NCBI GenBank assembly: GCA_035644395.1
Contig: DASQOR010000010.1
Span: forward strand, 20,199-84,198
Reading direction: 5' to 3'
DNA length: 64,000 nt
Source of the DNA: JBGPLJ01 sp035644395
GTDB lineage: Bacteria > Pseudomonadota > Gammaproteobacteria > Steroidobacterales > Steroidobacteraceae
Positions within the stretch are counted from its first letter, which is position 1. Every line of letters begins with the position of its first letter. A program made the translations under genes and the position numbers. Shown piece after piece: positions 33,749 through 43,037 of the stretch. The notes beneath the pieces were generated by a model. That model ran no database searches and was not told where the DNA came from. It was given only the letters and a program-made list of their open reading frames with translations.

Positions 33749-34999
33749 TCATGCGGCCTCGGCCGCTTGCCGCTGCTCCTCGCCGAGTTCCCCTTCCCAC
33801 TTCGAGACCACGGCGGTCGCGATGCTGTTGCCGATGACGTTCGTTGCCGAGCGGCCCATGTCGAGGAAATGATCGACGCCCAGGAGCAGCAGGAGCCCCG
33901 CCTCGGGAATGTTGAACTGGGCGAGGGTTGCCGCAATGACGACGAGCGAGGCGCGCGGCACGCCGGCGATGCCCTTGGACGTCAAAAGCAGGATCGCGAC
34001 CATGACGATCTGCTGGCCCGCCGGGATTTCAATGCCGTACACCTGCGCGATGAACATCACGGCAAAGGTGCAGTACATCATCGAGCCGTCAAGATTGAAG
34101 GAATAGCCGACCGGCAGCACGAAACTTGCGATGCGGGTGCTGCAACCGAAGCGTTCGAGCTCCTCGAGCGTCTTCGGGTACGCGGCTTCGGAGCTTGCCG
34201 TCGAAAACGCGAGCAGCACCGGTTCGCGCATCCGGCGAATGAGCCGCAGGACCGCGGGGCCCAGGAACAACCAGCCAAGCAGGATCAGCACGATCCAGAG
34301 CAGAAGAATGCCGAGATAGAACTCGCCCATGAAAAGGCCGTACACGCGGATGATGCCGAGCCCTTCCTTGGCAATCGTGCTCGCGAGCGCTCCGAACACC
34401 GCAAGCGGCGCGAACAGCATCACGTAGCCCGTCACTTTCAGCATGATGTGGCCGACGGAATCGAGAACGGTGATCACGTTCTTCGCGCGTTCGCCGAGCG
34501 CCGCCGCGGCCGAGCCGAAGAAGACGGAGAAGACGACGATCTGCAGGATCTCGTTGCGCGACATCGCATCGATGACGCTGGTCGGGAAGGTGTGCGAGAG
34601 GAATCCCTCGACGGAAATGCCTGCCGCCTGCACGCCCGAGGAGGCATTCGCGGCAGGAATCGGCAGATGCATGGCCTTTCCCGGCTCGAGAAAGCCGACG
34701 AGCAGCAGACCGAGGGTCAGCGAAATGATCGCGGCGAAGATGAACCAGCCGAGCGCCTTGCCGCCGATGCGGCCGATCGTCACGATGTCGCCCATCTTCG
34801 CGATGCCGACCACGAGCGTGCAGAACACCAGCGGCGCGATGATCATCTTGATGAGCCGCAGGAACGTCGTCGGCAGCTGCGACGTGACACTCGAGAAATG
34901 AGCGCTGTCCGCGGGATAGAAGGCGTAGCACACATAGCCGGCGACGATGCCGAGGACGAGCCCGAGAACGATATACCGGGTCAGACGGGTGGACGGCAT
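33749..34999 (-). CDS. Dicarboxylate/amino-acid:cation symporter (DctA/GltP family)
   Basis: A 416-residue inner-membrane transporter from the ATG at 34999 (a TTG three codons earlier is possible). Eight helices plus two re-entrant hairpins are suggested. Family marks include 'FLRLIKMIIAPLVFCTLVVG', the serine-rich 'LAFSTASSEAAYPKTLEELE', 'LPVGYSFNLDGSMMYCTFAV' and 'GIAGVPRASLVVIAATLAQF'. It brings in C4-dicarboxylates or acidic amino acids with Na+ or H+. The substrate cannot be settled from the motif alone. A DUF3034 remnant lies directly downstream. Confidence 0.9.
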   Translation of the reverse strand: MPSTRLTRYIVLGLVLGIVAGYVCYAFYPADSAHFSSVTSQLPTTFLRLIKMIIAPLVFCTLVVGIAKMGDIVTIGRIGGKALGWFIFAAIISLTLGLLLVGFLEPGKAMHLPIPAANASSGVQAAGISVEGFLSHTFPTSVIDAMSRNEILQIVVFSVFFGSAAAALGERAKNVITVLDSVGHIMLKVTGYVMLFAPLAVFGALASTIAKEGLGIIRVYGLFMGEFYLGILLLWIVLILLGWLFLGPAVLRLIRRMREPVLLAFSTASSEAAYPKTLEELERFGCSTRIASFVLPVGYSFNLDGSMMYCTFAVMFIAQVYGIEIPAGQQIVMVAILLLTSKGIAGVPRASLVVIAATLAQFNIPEAGLLLLLGVDHFLDMGRSATNVIGNSIATAVVSKWEGELGEEQRQAAEAA

Positions 35000-35192
35000 T
35001 GGGTTCAAATCCTGTCGCCGGGGTCCCGCATCGAAGGACAGGAATCAGCTTATCGAACTCTTGGCCACTCCACATCCACCGGTGTCAGCCGGCGGTAGGC
35101 GTCGAGCGAAGCTCGGCGTAAAGTTCCAACCGCAGGCCGCGGTCCTGGCACGGGATCGCGGGTTTCGGAGAGTCACCGGGGGAGTCCGGTCC

Positions 35193-36182
35193 ATGGCAGG
35201 GCTGCAGAAGTTCCTTGGATCCCGCGCGATCTGCGTGGTGCCGTGGCTGGCCATGCTGGTCCTGGTCGTGATCGCCGCCTGCGTCAACGCCGTCATCGAT
35301 CTCGACCAGCTGCCGCTCGATACCAGCCACCTCTTTCCCGCGGATATCGTCGCGGCGGTCAGCGCGGATCTGCCATCGGTCACGAGGCACCTGACGGCGC
35401 GCATCACCTGGGGACTGACCAGCATCGGCTTCGGCCTGGTGGCGCTGGCCGCGATCGGGACGGCGATGTACGTGCTCGGGTCGTGCCTTCGCGAGCTCGC
35501 GCACGCGGAACGGGCGGCGTGCGGCTGGGCGATATTCGGGTGTGCACTGCCCTTCGCGTTGATTGCGGGCTTCGGCGGGAACCTGATCCTGAGCGAGCCC
35601 GCGGCGACTGAGGCGCTGCGGGCCGCGACGCTGCATCAGACGATCGCGCACCACGCCGTATCTGCGGACTCGCTGTTCGACAAGCTGTCCTACCTCATCT
35701 TTCTCCTGCTGGCAGCTGCGGCGAGCGCTACCTTGCTGTGGCCGACGGCCGACCAGAAATCTCCCGCACTCCTGCGCCGTCGCATCGCACGCGTGCAATC
35801 CCTGTTGTTCATCGGCGCAACCGGCCTCGCGCTCCGCGCGCTCGAAATGTATTTCCTCTATCGTTGGCCAGCCGCGTGGCTGACGGGTGCGCCGGCGGAA
35901 TCCGTCGATCAGATCGCGCTCGCCGTGAGCACGGCCTACGGCGCCTTTTACACGGGAATCCTGGCGAGCCTCTATCTGCCGACGGCCTTCCTGTTGAGAT
36001 TGCGCGCGAGCCGGCTCGCCGACGAATCCGTCCCGGACGACACCGAAAAGCGCGATGCGTGGCTCGCGAAAAGCGGCCTCGAGTTCCTGCCCTTCAGGGA
36101 ATTCGGCCACCTGCTCGTGATCCTGGCGCCGCTCCTCGCGGGCGGGCCGCTGGCCAAGGTGATCGGCGCGATCGGCGGATGA
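35193..36182 (+). CDS. Membrane protein of unknown function
   Basis: A 329-residue protein; ATG at 35193 is preceded by GGGGGAG at a good distance. At least six hydrophobic segments are seen ('VVPWLAMLVLVVIAACVNAV', 'LVALAAIGTAMYVLGSCL', 'IFGCALPFALIAGFGGNLIL', 'LSYLIFLLLAAAASATLL', and others) with loops in between. I recognise no family. The next gene, a small secreted protein, starts 10 bases later, so the two are probably co-transcribed. Confidence 0.75.
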   Translation: MAGLQKFLGSRAICVVPWLAMLVLVVIAACVNAVIDLDQLPLDTSHLFPADIVAAVSADLPSVTRHLTARITWGLTSIGFGLVALAAIGTAMYVLGSCLRELAHAERAACGWAIFGCALPFALIAGFGGNLILSEPAATEALRAATLHQTIAHHAVSADSLFDKLSYLIFLLLAAAASATLLWPTADQKSPALLRRRIARVQSLLFIGATGLALRALEMYFLYRWPAAWLTGAPAESVDQIALAVSTAYGAFYTGILASLYLPTAFLLRLRASRLADESVPDDTEKRDAWLAKSGLEFLPFREFGHLLVILAPLLAGGPLAKVIGAIGG

Positions 36183-36192
36183 GGAACCCTCC

Positions 36193-36606
36193 ATGAAAAC
36201 CTTGAATCGCTGGATTGCGCTGTCGGCCATTGCGCTTGCGAGCCTTGCGAACGCAACCGCCGCAGCGCCCGCCTTCGATAGCAAGCGGGCGGTGGAACTC
36301 GCCGCGACCCTGATTCGCCTGGAATTTGAAAAGCATCCCGCGGCCGCCATTCCCGGCGTCGACTTCGACCATCCCGAGGTGACGGCGGTCCGCGCCGGCT
36401 CCGGCCGCGAGTTCGTCTTCGTCAGTTTCCATTCGACGTTCGCGAACTGGGGCGCCTACGCGATCTTCGAGCTGTGCGGCGCACCGGCACACGCCGTGCC
36501 GAATGGCTACGGCAAAGTGATCGACATTGGAGATTTTCGCGATGCGGTCGCGAAGATCGGCCCGGCAACGAAGCTGGCGTTGCCGAAGGTCTGCACCGCC
36601 AGCTGA
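36193..36606 (+). CDS. Small secreted protein of unknown function
   Basis: A 137-residue protein with signal peptide ('WIALSAIALASLANATAAAP') and GAGGAA upstream of the ATG. The mature part is ~110 residues with two Cys ('FELCGAPAHAVP', 'PKVCTAS') and a repeated aromatic pattern ('REFVFVSFHSTFANWGAYAI'). No family recognised. Likely co-expressed with the membrane protein before it; it converges with the cysteine synthase gene. Confidence 0.65.
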   Translation: MKTLNRWIALSAIALASLANATAAAPAFDSKRAVELAATLIRLEFEKHPAAAIPGVDFDHPEVTAVRAGSGREFVFVSFHSTFANWGAYAIFELCGAPAHAVPNGYGKVIDIGDFRDAVAKIGPATKLALPKVCTAS

Positions 36607-36614
36607 AGCAGGGG

Positions 36615-38117
36615 TCAGGCCATCTTGCGCGGCTGCAGCCACTTCGGCAGCAGCTCGTAGGGATCGACTTTGTCGTCGCCGTTATAGGCGACGCCCAGGT
36701 CCGAGAGGCGGCGCTGAATGGTCCCTTCACGCCAGGCATCGAAGAGCTCGGTGCAACCACCGATGTGCTCCCGGCCGATGTAGATCTGCGGAATCGTTTT
36801 CGCGCCGGTGCGGTCCGCAAGCACGGCGCGAATCCTGCCGCCGAGATCGCCCGCCTGATACGCGACGGAGTCGAGGTCGACGCTGCGACAGGCGATGCCG
36901 AGCCGCTTGAAGAGATTGCGCACCGCCCAGCAGAACTCGCACCACTCGAGCGCGAAGATCAGGACCGGTTCGTCGCGGACGAGCCCGGCTACGAGCTCTA
37001 CCGCCTTGGCATCGAGCGCGACCGGCGCCGGCGCGGCGACAGGCGCCGCCGGCGCGAATGCCGCCGGCGGCGGCACATCGAAGCGGTAACCCGGCGTCGA
37101 GCGTGACAGCGCGATTTCATCCGCGCTCATCGCCTCGCCGATATCCGCGAACAAAGGCGTCGAAAGATAGCGTTCGCCGGTGTCCGGCAGCATGCAGACG
37201 ATGTTCGTGCCGGGCTTCGAACGCCGCGCAACGGTCAATGCGGCCGCGAGCGTCGCGCCGCTCGACGTGCCGACGAAGATACCCTCCTTCTGCGCGAGCT
37301 CGCGCGCGAGTCGCAACGCGTCGTCGCCGGCGACCGGCACGATTTCATCGATATGCTTCGCCTCGACCGCGTCTTCCGTCAGGCGGGAAATGAAATCGGG
37401 CGCCCAGCCCTGCATGAGGTGCGGGCGGAAGTTCGGGTGACTTCCCGACGGCCCGCCGGCCGCATTGCGTGGCTGCGGGATGCCGCTCGCGATCACGGGT
37501 GAATTGTCGGGCTCCGCCGCGATGACCTTCGTCGCCGGGGATTTCTTCTTCAACACCCGCGCAACGCCCTTGAGCGTTCCGCCGGTACCGAAACCCGTGA
37601 CCCAGTAGTCGAGCCGCTCGCCGGCGAAGTCCGCGAGGATCTCCTCGGCTGTCGTGCGCGAATGCACGTCCGCATTGGCCGGGTTCTCGAACTGGCGGCA
37701 CAGGAACCAGCCGTGCTTCGTTGCAAGCTCGACGGCTTTCGCCAGCATGCCACTGCCCTTCTCCGCCGCGGGCGTCAGCACGACTTTCGCGCCGAGAAAG
37801 CGCAGGAGCTTGCGCCGCTCGACGCTGAAGTTTTCCGCCATCGTCACGACGAGCGGATAGCCCTTCTGCGCGCAGACCATTGCAAGGCCGATGCCGGTGT
37901 TGCCGCTCGTCGCTTCGACGACGGTTTGTCCGGGCTTCAGCGCACGCGTTCGCTCCGCGTCTTCGATGATGGCGCGCGCCATGCGGTCCTTGACCGAACC
38001 CATCGGGTTGAAGGACTCGACCTTCACGTAGACGTTGACGCCGGCCGGCGCAAGCTTGTTGAGCCTGACGAGCGGCGTATTGCCGATCGTCTCCAGGATG
38101 TTTGCGTATCGCGTCAT
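36615..38117 (-). CDS. Cysteine synthase-glutaredoxin fusion protein
   Basis: A 500-residue fusion. Residues 1-~330 are a PLP-dependent O-acetylserine sulfhydrylase/cystathionine-beta-synthase-type domain: 'IGNTPLVRLNKLAPAGVNVY', PLP Lys43 in 'PMGSVKDRMA', 'EATSGNTGIGLAMVCA', 'GTGGTLKGVARVLKK', 'GTSSGATLAAAL'. A Pro/Ala linker (~345-370) leads to a glutaredoxin domain with the active site C393-E-F-C396, 'TIPQIYIGREHIGGCTEL', and a short C-terminal tail. The fusion suggests that cysteine (or persulfide) synthesis is coupled to thiol redox chemistry in the cytoplasm. It overlaps the TetR gene by 4 bases and is probably made with it. Confidence 0.9.
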   Translation of the reverse strand: MTRYANILETIGNTPLVRLNKLAPAGVNVYVKVESFNPMGSVKDRMARAIIEDAERTRALKPGQTVVEATSGNTGIGLAMVCAQKGYPLVVTMAENFSVERRKLLRFLGAKVVLTPAAEKGSGMLAKAVELATKHGWFLCRQFENPANADVHSRTTAEEILADFAGERLDYWVTGFGTGGTLKGVARVLKKKSPATKVIAAEPDNSPVIASGIPQPRNAAGGPSGSHPNFRPHLMQGWAPDFISRLTEDAVEAKHIDEIVPVAGDDALRLARELAQKEGIFVGTSSGATLAAALTVARRSKPGTNIVCMLPDTGERYLSTPLFADIGEAMSADEIALSRSTPGYRFDVPPPAAFAPAAPVAAPAPVALDAKAVELVAGLVRDEPVLIFALEWCEFCWAVRNLFKRLGIACRSVDLDSVAYQAGDLGGRIRAVLADRTGAKTIPQIYIGREHIGGCTELFDAWREGTIQRRLSDLGVAYNGDDKVDPYELLPKWLQPRKMA

Positions 38118-38770
38118 GCGGACCTCGCCATTGCCTTCGGGCGCGGGGATCCGCGCCGGGTGCTTGCCGGGCGCAGCGCCGCGCCGAGATTGTCCAGGAG
38201 TTGCGCCGCGGAGTTCGCAAAGCGCGCGACATCGCCGTACGGCCGGGCGACGAGCATCGCGCCTTCGAGGCCGCTCAACAGCATGCGCGCCACTTCGCGG
38301 GCGCTGCCCCGCTTGTGGAAGCGCCCGGCGCGCCGGCCCTCATCGATGACGCCGGCGAGCCAGGCCTCATTGAGGTCGAAGAAGCGGCGAATCTCGGACT
38401 GCATGCCCTCGGGGAGCGATCCGTATTCCGCCGCCAGCATCCCGCAGAGGCACAGGCGCCGCTCGCGCAGCACGTCCTCGTAGAGCTTCACGTAGCGCCT
38501 GAGCTTGGCGGCAGCGTCGACGCGCGCGGAATCGATTGCCGCGAGTGCGCTCATGAAGAACGCGCTGTAGCGCTCGAGGAGCGCGCGCCCGAGCGCCTCC
38601 TTGGTGGGGAAGTGATGATGCAGGCTCGCCTTGCGGACGCCGAGTTCATCGGCGATGTCGGCATAGCTGAACCAGTTGAAGCCCATGGTCTGGACCAGCC
38701 GCTCCGCCGTGTCGAGCACGCGGGTCGAGGTGTCGGTGCGGCTGGCCCTGCGTTGCGGTGGCTCGTTCAT
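38114..38770 (-). CDS. TetR/AcrR family transcriptional regulator
   Basis: A 218-residue repressor. The N-terminal helix-turn-helix is at about 15-62 ('ADIADELGVRKASLHHHFPT' then K-E-A-L), with a C-terminal ligand-binding helical bundle that includes two Cys ('RERRLCLCGMLAAEYGSLPE'). This pattern resembles TetR proteins sensing reactive electrophiles. It is divergent to the methyltransferase gene, with an 18-base palindrome between them, and is followed in the same transcript by the cysteine synthase-glutaredoxin gene. That setting suits a stress or thiol-chemistry regulon; the ligand is unknown. Confidence 0.87.
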   Translation of the reverse strand: MNEPPQRRASRTDTSTRVLDTAERLVQTMGFNWFSYADIADELGVRKASLHHHFPTKEALGRALLERYSAFFMSALAAIDSARVDAAAKLRRYVKLYEDVLRERRLCLCGMLAAEYGSLPEGMQSEIRRFFDLNEAWLAGVIDEGRRAGRFHKRGSAREVARMLLSGLEGAMLVARPYGDVARFANSAAQLLDNLGAALRPASTRRGSPRPKAMARSA

Positions 38771-38801
38771 GGCGCGTGAGTGTATCAGGAAGCTTGCTAA
38801 T

Positions 38802-38819
38802 CTACCTACTAGTTGGTAG
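38802..38819. promoter_or_regulatory. Likely TetR operator (CTACCTACTAGTTGGTAG)
   Basis: An 18-base near-palindrome (16 of 18 positions symmetric, arms CTACC/GGTAG) lies between the divergent TetR regulator and methyltransferase genes, 32 bases before the methyltransferase ATG. Its size, symmetry and place are those of TetR-family operators, so it probably controls both genes. Confidence 0.7.
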
Positions 38820-38850
38820 AACAGCTGCCCTCACCCACGGAGGACGGGCC

Positions 38851-39903
38851 ATGGCGGTCGACGAAGCAAGGCTCAATGCGTTTCTGGGAAAGGCGGTTGG
38901 CGATCTCGGGGCCGCGATCGGCGCCGTGCTCATTGCCATCGGCGACGAACTCGGGCTCTACCGTGAGCTCGCGAAGGGCGCGGCGAGCGCCGCCGAACTC
39001 GCGGCGCGCACGAAAACCCACGAGCGCTACATCCGGGAATGGCTCGCCGCCCAGGCTGCGGGCGGCTATGTCGACTACGATCCCGCCACGGCGAAATATT
39101 CGCTCAACGCCGAGCAAGCGCTCTGCCTTGCGGATCCCAACGGACCGGTCGATTTACCCGGCGCCTATTCGATCGTGCAGGACCTCTTTCACGTGCGCGA
39201 ACGCGCGCTCAAGAATTTCCGTACCGGCCTGGGCATGGAATGGGGCGAGCACCACGCCTGCCTGTTCCATGGCACGGAGCGGTTCTTCCGCGCCGGCTAC
39301 AACGCGAACCTGCTCGCTGGCTGGCTGCCCGCACTCGATGGCGTCGTCGAGAAATTCAAGCGCGGCGCGCGCGCGCTCGACGTCGGGTGTGGACACGGGG
39401 CGAGCACCATCCTGATGGCGAAAGCCTTCCCGAAATCGGAATTCGCCGGCATCGACTACCACGCCCCTTCCATCGACACGGCACGGCAGCGCGCGAGCGA
39501 GGCCGGCGTGTCGAACGCCCGCTTCGAAGTCGCGGACGCTACAACCTACAAAGGTGGCGACTACGATCTCATCGCGTTCTTCGACTGCCTGCACGACATG
39601 GCGGATCCCGCGGGCGCGGCCCGGCACGCGCGGCGCGCACTGAAAGCCGATGGGCACTGCATGATCGTCGAGCCGTTCGCAGGAGACCGCGTCGAGGACA
39701 ATCTCAACCCGGTCGGCCGCGTCTACTACGGCGCGTCGTCGCTCATCTGCGTGCCGGTCTCCCTCGCCAAGCACGGGCCGGCGCTTGGCGCACAAGCCGG
39801 CGAGGCGCGCTTGCGAGAAGTCGTCGTGAGCCAGGGTGGCTTCAGCCGATTCCGCCGGGCGACCGAGACGCCTTTCAACATCGTGCTCGAGGCGAGGCCC
39901 TGA
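38851..39903 (+). CDS. Class I SAM-dependent methyltransferase
   Basis: A 350-residue protein from the ATG at 38851 with GGAGG eight bases upstream. The N-terminal winged-helix/dimerisation part ('LGKAVGDLGAAIGAVLIAIG', 'YIREWLAAQAAGGYVDYDP') precedes a Rossmann fold with SAM motif I at 177-183 (D-V-G-C-G-H-G) and 'FAGIDYHAPSIDTARQRASE'. Late parts 'AFFDCLHDMADPAGAARHAR' and 'GHCMIVEPFAG' fit small-molecule methyltransferases. Probably repressed by the divergent TetR protein; substrate unknown. Confidence 0.85.
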   Translation: MAVDEARLNAFLGKAVGDLGAAIGAVLIAIGDELGLYRELAKGAASAAELAARTKTHERYIREWLAAQAAGGYVDYDPATAKYSLNAEQALCLADPNGPVDLPGAYSIVQDLFHVRERALKNFRTGLGMEWGEHHACLFHGTERFFRAGYNANLLAGWLPALDGVVEKFKRGARALDVGCGHGASTILMAKAFPKSEFAGIDYHAPSIDTARQRASEAGVSNARFEVADATTYKGGDYDLIAFFDCLHDMADPAGAARHARRALKADGHCMIVEPFAGDRVEDNLNPVGRVYYGASSLICVPVSLAKHGPALGAQAGEARLREVVVSQGGFSRFRRATETPFNIVLEARP

Positions 39904-39904
39904 G

Positions 39905-41158
39905 TCAGAAGGCCTCGCCGACGCTGACGTACAATGTGCCCTCGTCCTTGCCTTGCGCGTAGTCGACCCGCAGCGTCACTCCATTCTTCGGTTCGACGAC
40001 GTAACGCACGCCGACGCCGCCGGAGTACAGGGTCTCATCGAGACTGAAGTCGCCGAATTTCGGGGCGGCCTCAGCGATGCCGGCGAACGCCGCCAGGATC
40101 CACCGCGGGCGCACTTGCCAGCGGTATTCGGCTTGCGCCGCCGCCATGGCATCACCGCGATGCACGCCGTAGGCGTAGCCGCGCAGCAGCGACATTGGAC
40201 CGATCTGGCACTGCATGAAGAACGGCGGATCCTTGCCCGTTGCGCACAGGTACGCCTGCCACGCCAGCACGTCGCGCCCGCGCAGGGTCTTGTACTGCCG
40301 GTAGTTCACTTCGTAGCGATTGACGTCGACATCGCTCCCGAGCGACTCGGCGTAATAATCGATGCCGGCATCGAGCGCGATTCCGCTGCGCGGGTAGTAA
40401 GTGCTGTCGCGCGTGTCGTAGGTGTACGTCGGGCCGAGGCTGTTCACCTGCAGAACGTGGCCGAGCTCGTCCTCGATCGATGCCGGCAAGCCCGGCGGGC
40501 TGTCGGTGCGCAGTTCGGTGCTCAATTTGCCGACCTTCATGCTCAAGCCCAGGTAGCTGCTCGGCGCGATGCGAATCTGCGCGCTGGCGAGCCCGCCATT
40601 GGCCACCTGGCTGATCGGAACCTTGAAATCGTTGCCGGTCGCCGCGAAGGTTCCGCCGAGGTCGTAGCGCAGGTCCGCATAGAGCAGGCCGGCGGTCACC
40701 CGGTAGCGGTCCTCTTTTATATAGAGCTTGCCGCCGAGGCCGCCGCCGACGCTTCCCCCATCCATCCACATCGCCACGGCGCCGACCACCGAGGGCGGCG
40801 AGACCGTGTCTGCGGGGTCGAGCTTGAAGATATAGGCGGCCACGCCGATCAGGCCATTGCCGAGCGCCGGATCCACTCGCGGAATCGGCACGGCCAGAAA
40901 CTGCCCGCGTTTCGCTTTCTTCGCATCGCCGGCGGCGGTCGCATTCACGGCGGAACTCGACGAGCTCGCCGCCGCTGGCACGCTGACCGACATGGCTTCC
41001 ATCCCGGTTGACCAGGCGCCGGGGTTCGCAGCCGAGTCAGCCTCAGTGGGTGGCGCGGCCTCCCCGGCGTTCGCCGTCATCGCAAGTGCGCCGAGACAGG
41101 CGGCGCATGCGACTGCCAGGCACTTCGCGATCAGCGATTTGAGCGGCGTTGGCGTCAT
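39905..41158 (-). CDS. BamA/surface-antigen-like outer-membrane beta-barrel protein
   Basis: A 417-residue protein. The ATG at 41158 gives a signal peptide (to about residue 30, 'CLAVACAACLGALAMTANAG'). An Ala/Ser-rich stretch (~45-80) follows, then a barrel with alternating strands and tight turns ('VVGAVAMWMDGGSVGGGLGG', 'LGPTYTYDTRDSTYYPRSGI', 'GPMSLLRGYAYGVHRGDAMA'), ending 'GTLYVSVGEAF' with a terminal Phe. Resembles the PF01103 (D15/BamA) barrel family without POTRA domains. Likely an outer-membrane channel or assembly-related protein. The gene is divergent to the SulP operon. Confidence 0.78.
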   Translation of the reverse strand: MTPTPLKSLIAKCLAVACAACLGALAMTANAGEAAPPTEADSAANPGAWSTGMEAMSVSVPAAASSSSSAVNATAAGDAKKAKRGQFLAVPIPRVDPALGNGLIGVAAYIFKLDPADTVSPPSVVGAVAMWMDGGSVGGGLGGKLYIKEDRYRVTAGLLYADLRYDLGGTFAATGNDFKVPISQVANGGLASAQIRIAPSSYLGLSMKVGKLSTELRTDSPPGLPASIEDELGHVLQVNSLGPTYTYDTRDSTYYPRSGIALDAGIDYYAESLGSDVDVNRYEVNYRQYKTLRGRDVLAWQAYLCATGKDPPFFMQCQIGPMSLLRGYAYGVHRGDAMAAAQAEYRWQVRPRWILAAFAGIAEAAPKFGDFSLDETLYSGGVGVRYVVEPKNGVTLRVDYAQGKDEGTLYVSVGEAF

Positions 41159-41351
41159 TGCGACGAGCAACCCATTGAAATTCTCACGCCTGCTCCGAAG
41201 TCCATTGAGACGACTGGCCAGCTTTACCGATGCAGCACCGACGTGGTGCTCGTCAATACGACCATCGGCTTATCGCAGAATACAGAAAGACGCGCCGAAT
41301 GATGCACGCGACCGGCTTGGCCCGGAAGCACCGCCCGGGTAGTCTGGACGC

Positions 41352-43037
41352 ATGACCCAGGCTAGTTCCCGTCTGGCGCTGCTCGACTGGCTGCCGGCCT
41401 ACCGCAAGGAGTGGCTGCGGTTCGATCTCGTTGCAGGCCTCACGACGGCTGCCGTCGTCATCCCGAAGGCCATGGCCTACGCGACCATCGCGGGACTCCC
41501 GGTTCAAGTCGGCCTCTACACGGCGTTCGTCCCACTCATTATCTATGCCGTTCTCGGCACCTCGCGCCCGATGAGCGCGACGACGACGACGACGATCGCG
41601 ATCCTGACGGGTAGCGCGCTCGGCGAAGCGGTACCCGGCGGCGATGCCGCGACGTTATTGCAGGTGACCGCGCTTCTCACGCTGATGGTGGGCGTCCTCC
41701 TGATCGCGGCGTCTGTCCTGCGCCTCGGCTTCGTGGCGAACTTCATCTCCGAGCCCGTGCTGATCGGCTTCAAGGCCGGCATAGGTGTCGTCATCGTCGT
41801 CGATCAGGTACCGAAGATCCTCGGCATCCACTTCGCCAAGGGTTCATTCCTGCACAACGTGCAGGCGATCGGACTCAACCTTTCCCACGCATCGATGGTG
41901 ACGCTCGCGGTCGGGGCTGCGACGATACTTGGCCTCGCCGCGATCGAGAAATTCCGGCCACGCTGGCCGGCGCCACTCATCGTCATCGCGCTGGCTATCA
42001 CGGCCGTCACCTGGCTCGGCTTGCAGAGCCAGGGCGTCGAGGTGGTGGGCACTATCCCGGCCGGATTGCCGGTATTCAGCATTCCCGCGCTGGCGCTTGC
42101 GAAGCAACTCTGGCCGGCCGCACTCGGCATCGCGCTCATGAGCTTCACGGAAACCGCTGCCGTCGGCCGCGCATTTGCGACGACCGACGAGCCAACGCCA
42201 CGCCCGAATGTCGAATTGTTCGCAACCGGCGTGGCGAACGCGGTTGGTGCCTTTCTCGGATCCATGCCGGCGGGCGGCGGCATGTCCCAGACGGCGGTCA
42301 ATCGCCTGACGGGCGCCCGCACCCAGATTTCGGGACTCGTCACTGCAGCGATGACGCTGCTGACGATGCTCCTGCTCGCGCCGCTTCTCGCTCTCATGCC
42401 CCACGCGGTCCTGGCGGGTGTCGTGATCGTGTATTCCATCGGGTTGATCAAGCCGGCGGACTTTCGCGGCATCCTGGCAATTCGACGCACGGAATTCTTC
42501 TGGGCCGCCGCCGCGTTCGTCGGCGTCATGCTGCTCGGCACCCTGAAGGGCATTCTGGTGGCGATCATCGTTTCGATCGTCGCGCTCGCCCAGCAGTCGG
42601 CGAATCCGCCCGTTCATGTCCTTGGCCGCAAACGCGGGACGAACGTGTTCCGGCCGCGCTCGCCGGAAAATCCGGACGACGAGACGTTTCCGGGCCTGCT
42701 GCTGCTGCGCCCGGAAGGTCGCATGTTCTTCCTCAATGCCGAGTGGATCGCGGAGCGGATGCGCCCGTTGATCGCCGAAGCCGGGCCGAAAGTCATCGTG
42801 CTCGATCTGAGCGCGGTCTTCGATCTCGAATTTACGGCGCTGAAGATGCTGATCGAGGCCGAGGCGCGCCAGCGCGCTACGGGCGTTTCGTTCTGGCTTG
42901 CCGGGCTCAATCCGGATGTCCTGGCGGTGGTCCAGCGGTCATCGCTCGGCAAGACCCTCGGTCGCGAGGGACTCCTGCACAATGTGGAGATCGCGGTGGA
43001 CAACTATCGGGCGTTGCGAAGCGGGAGAACCCCATGA
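41352..43037 (+). CDS. SulP family anion transporter with STAS domain
   Basis: A 561-residue transporter. Hydrophobic segments form the SulP core, with 'DLVAGLTTAAVVIPKAMAYA', 'TTTTTIAILTGSALGEAVPG', and 'GSMPAGGGMSQTAVNRLTGA' typical of the family. The C-terminal STAS domain (about 445-555) has 'VIVLDLSAVFDLEFTALKML'; an Asp, not Ser, stands near the usual site. It moves sulfate, bicarbonate or a related anion. It overlaps the next small gene (ATGA), and the unit includes a PPK2 kinase. Confidence 0.9.
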   Translation: MTQASSRLALLDWLPAYRKEWLRFDLVAGLTTAAVVIPKAMAYATIAGLPVQVGLYTAFVPLIIYAVLGTSRPMSATTTTTIAILTGSALGEAVPGGDAATLLQVTALLTLMVGVLLIAASVLRLGFVANFISEPVLIGFKAGIGVVIVVDQVPKILGIHFAKGSFLHNVQAIGLNLSHASMVTLAVGAATILGLAAIEKFRPRWPAPLIVIALAITAVTWLGLQSQGVEVVGTIPAGLPVFSIPALALAKQLWPAALGIALMSFTETAAVGRAFATTDEPTPRPNVELFATGVANAVGAFLGSMPAGGGMSQTAVNRLTGARTQISGLVTAAMTLLTMLLLAPLLALMPHAVLAGVVIVYSIGLIKPADFRGILAIRRTEFFWAAAAFVGVMLLGTLKGILVAIIVSIVALAQQSANPPVHVLGRKRGTNVFRPRSPENPDDETFPGLLLLRPEGRMFFLNAEWIAERMRPLIAEAGPKVIVLDLSAVFDLEFTALKMLIEAEARQRATGVSFWLAGLNPDVLAVVQRSSLGKTLGREGLLHNVEIAVDNYRALRSGRTP

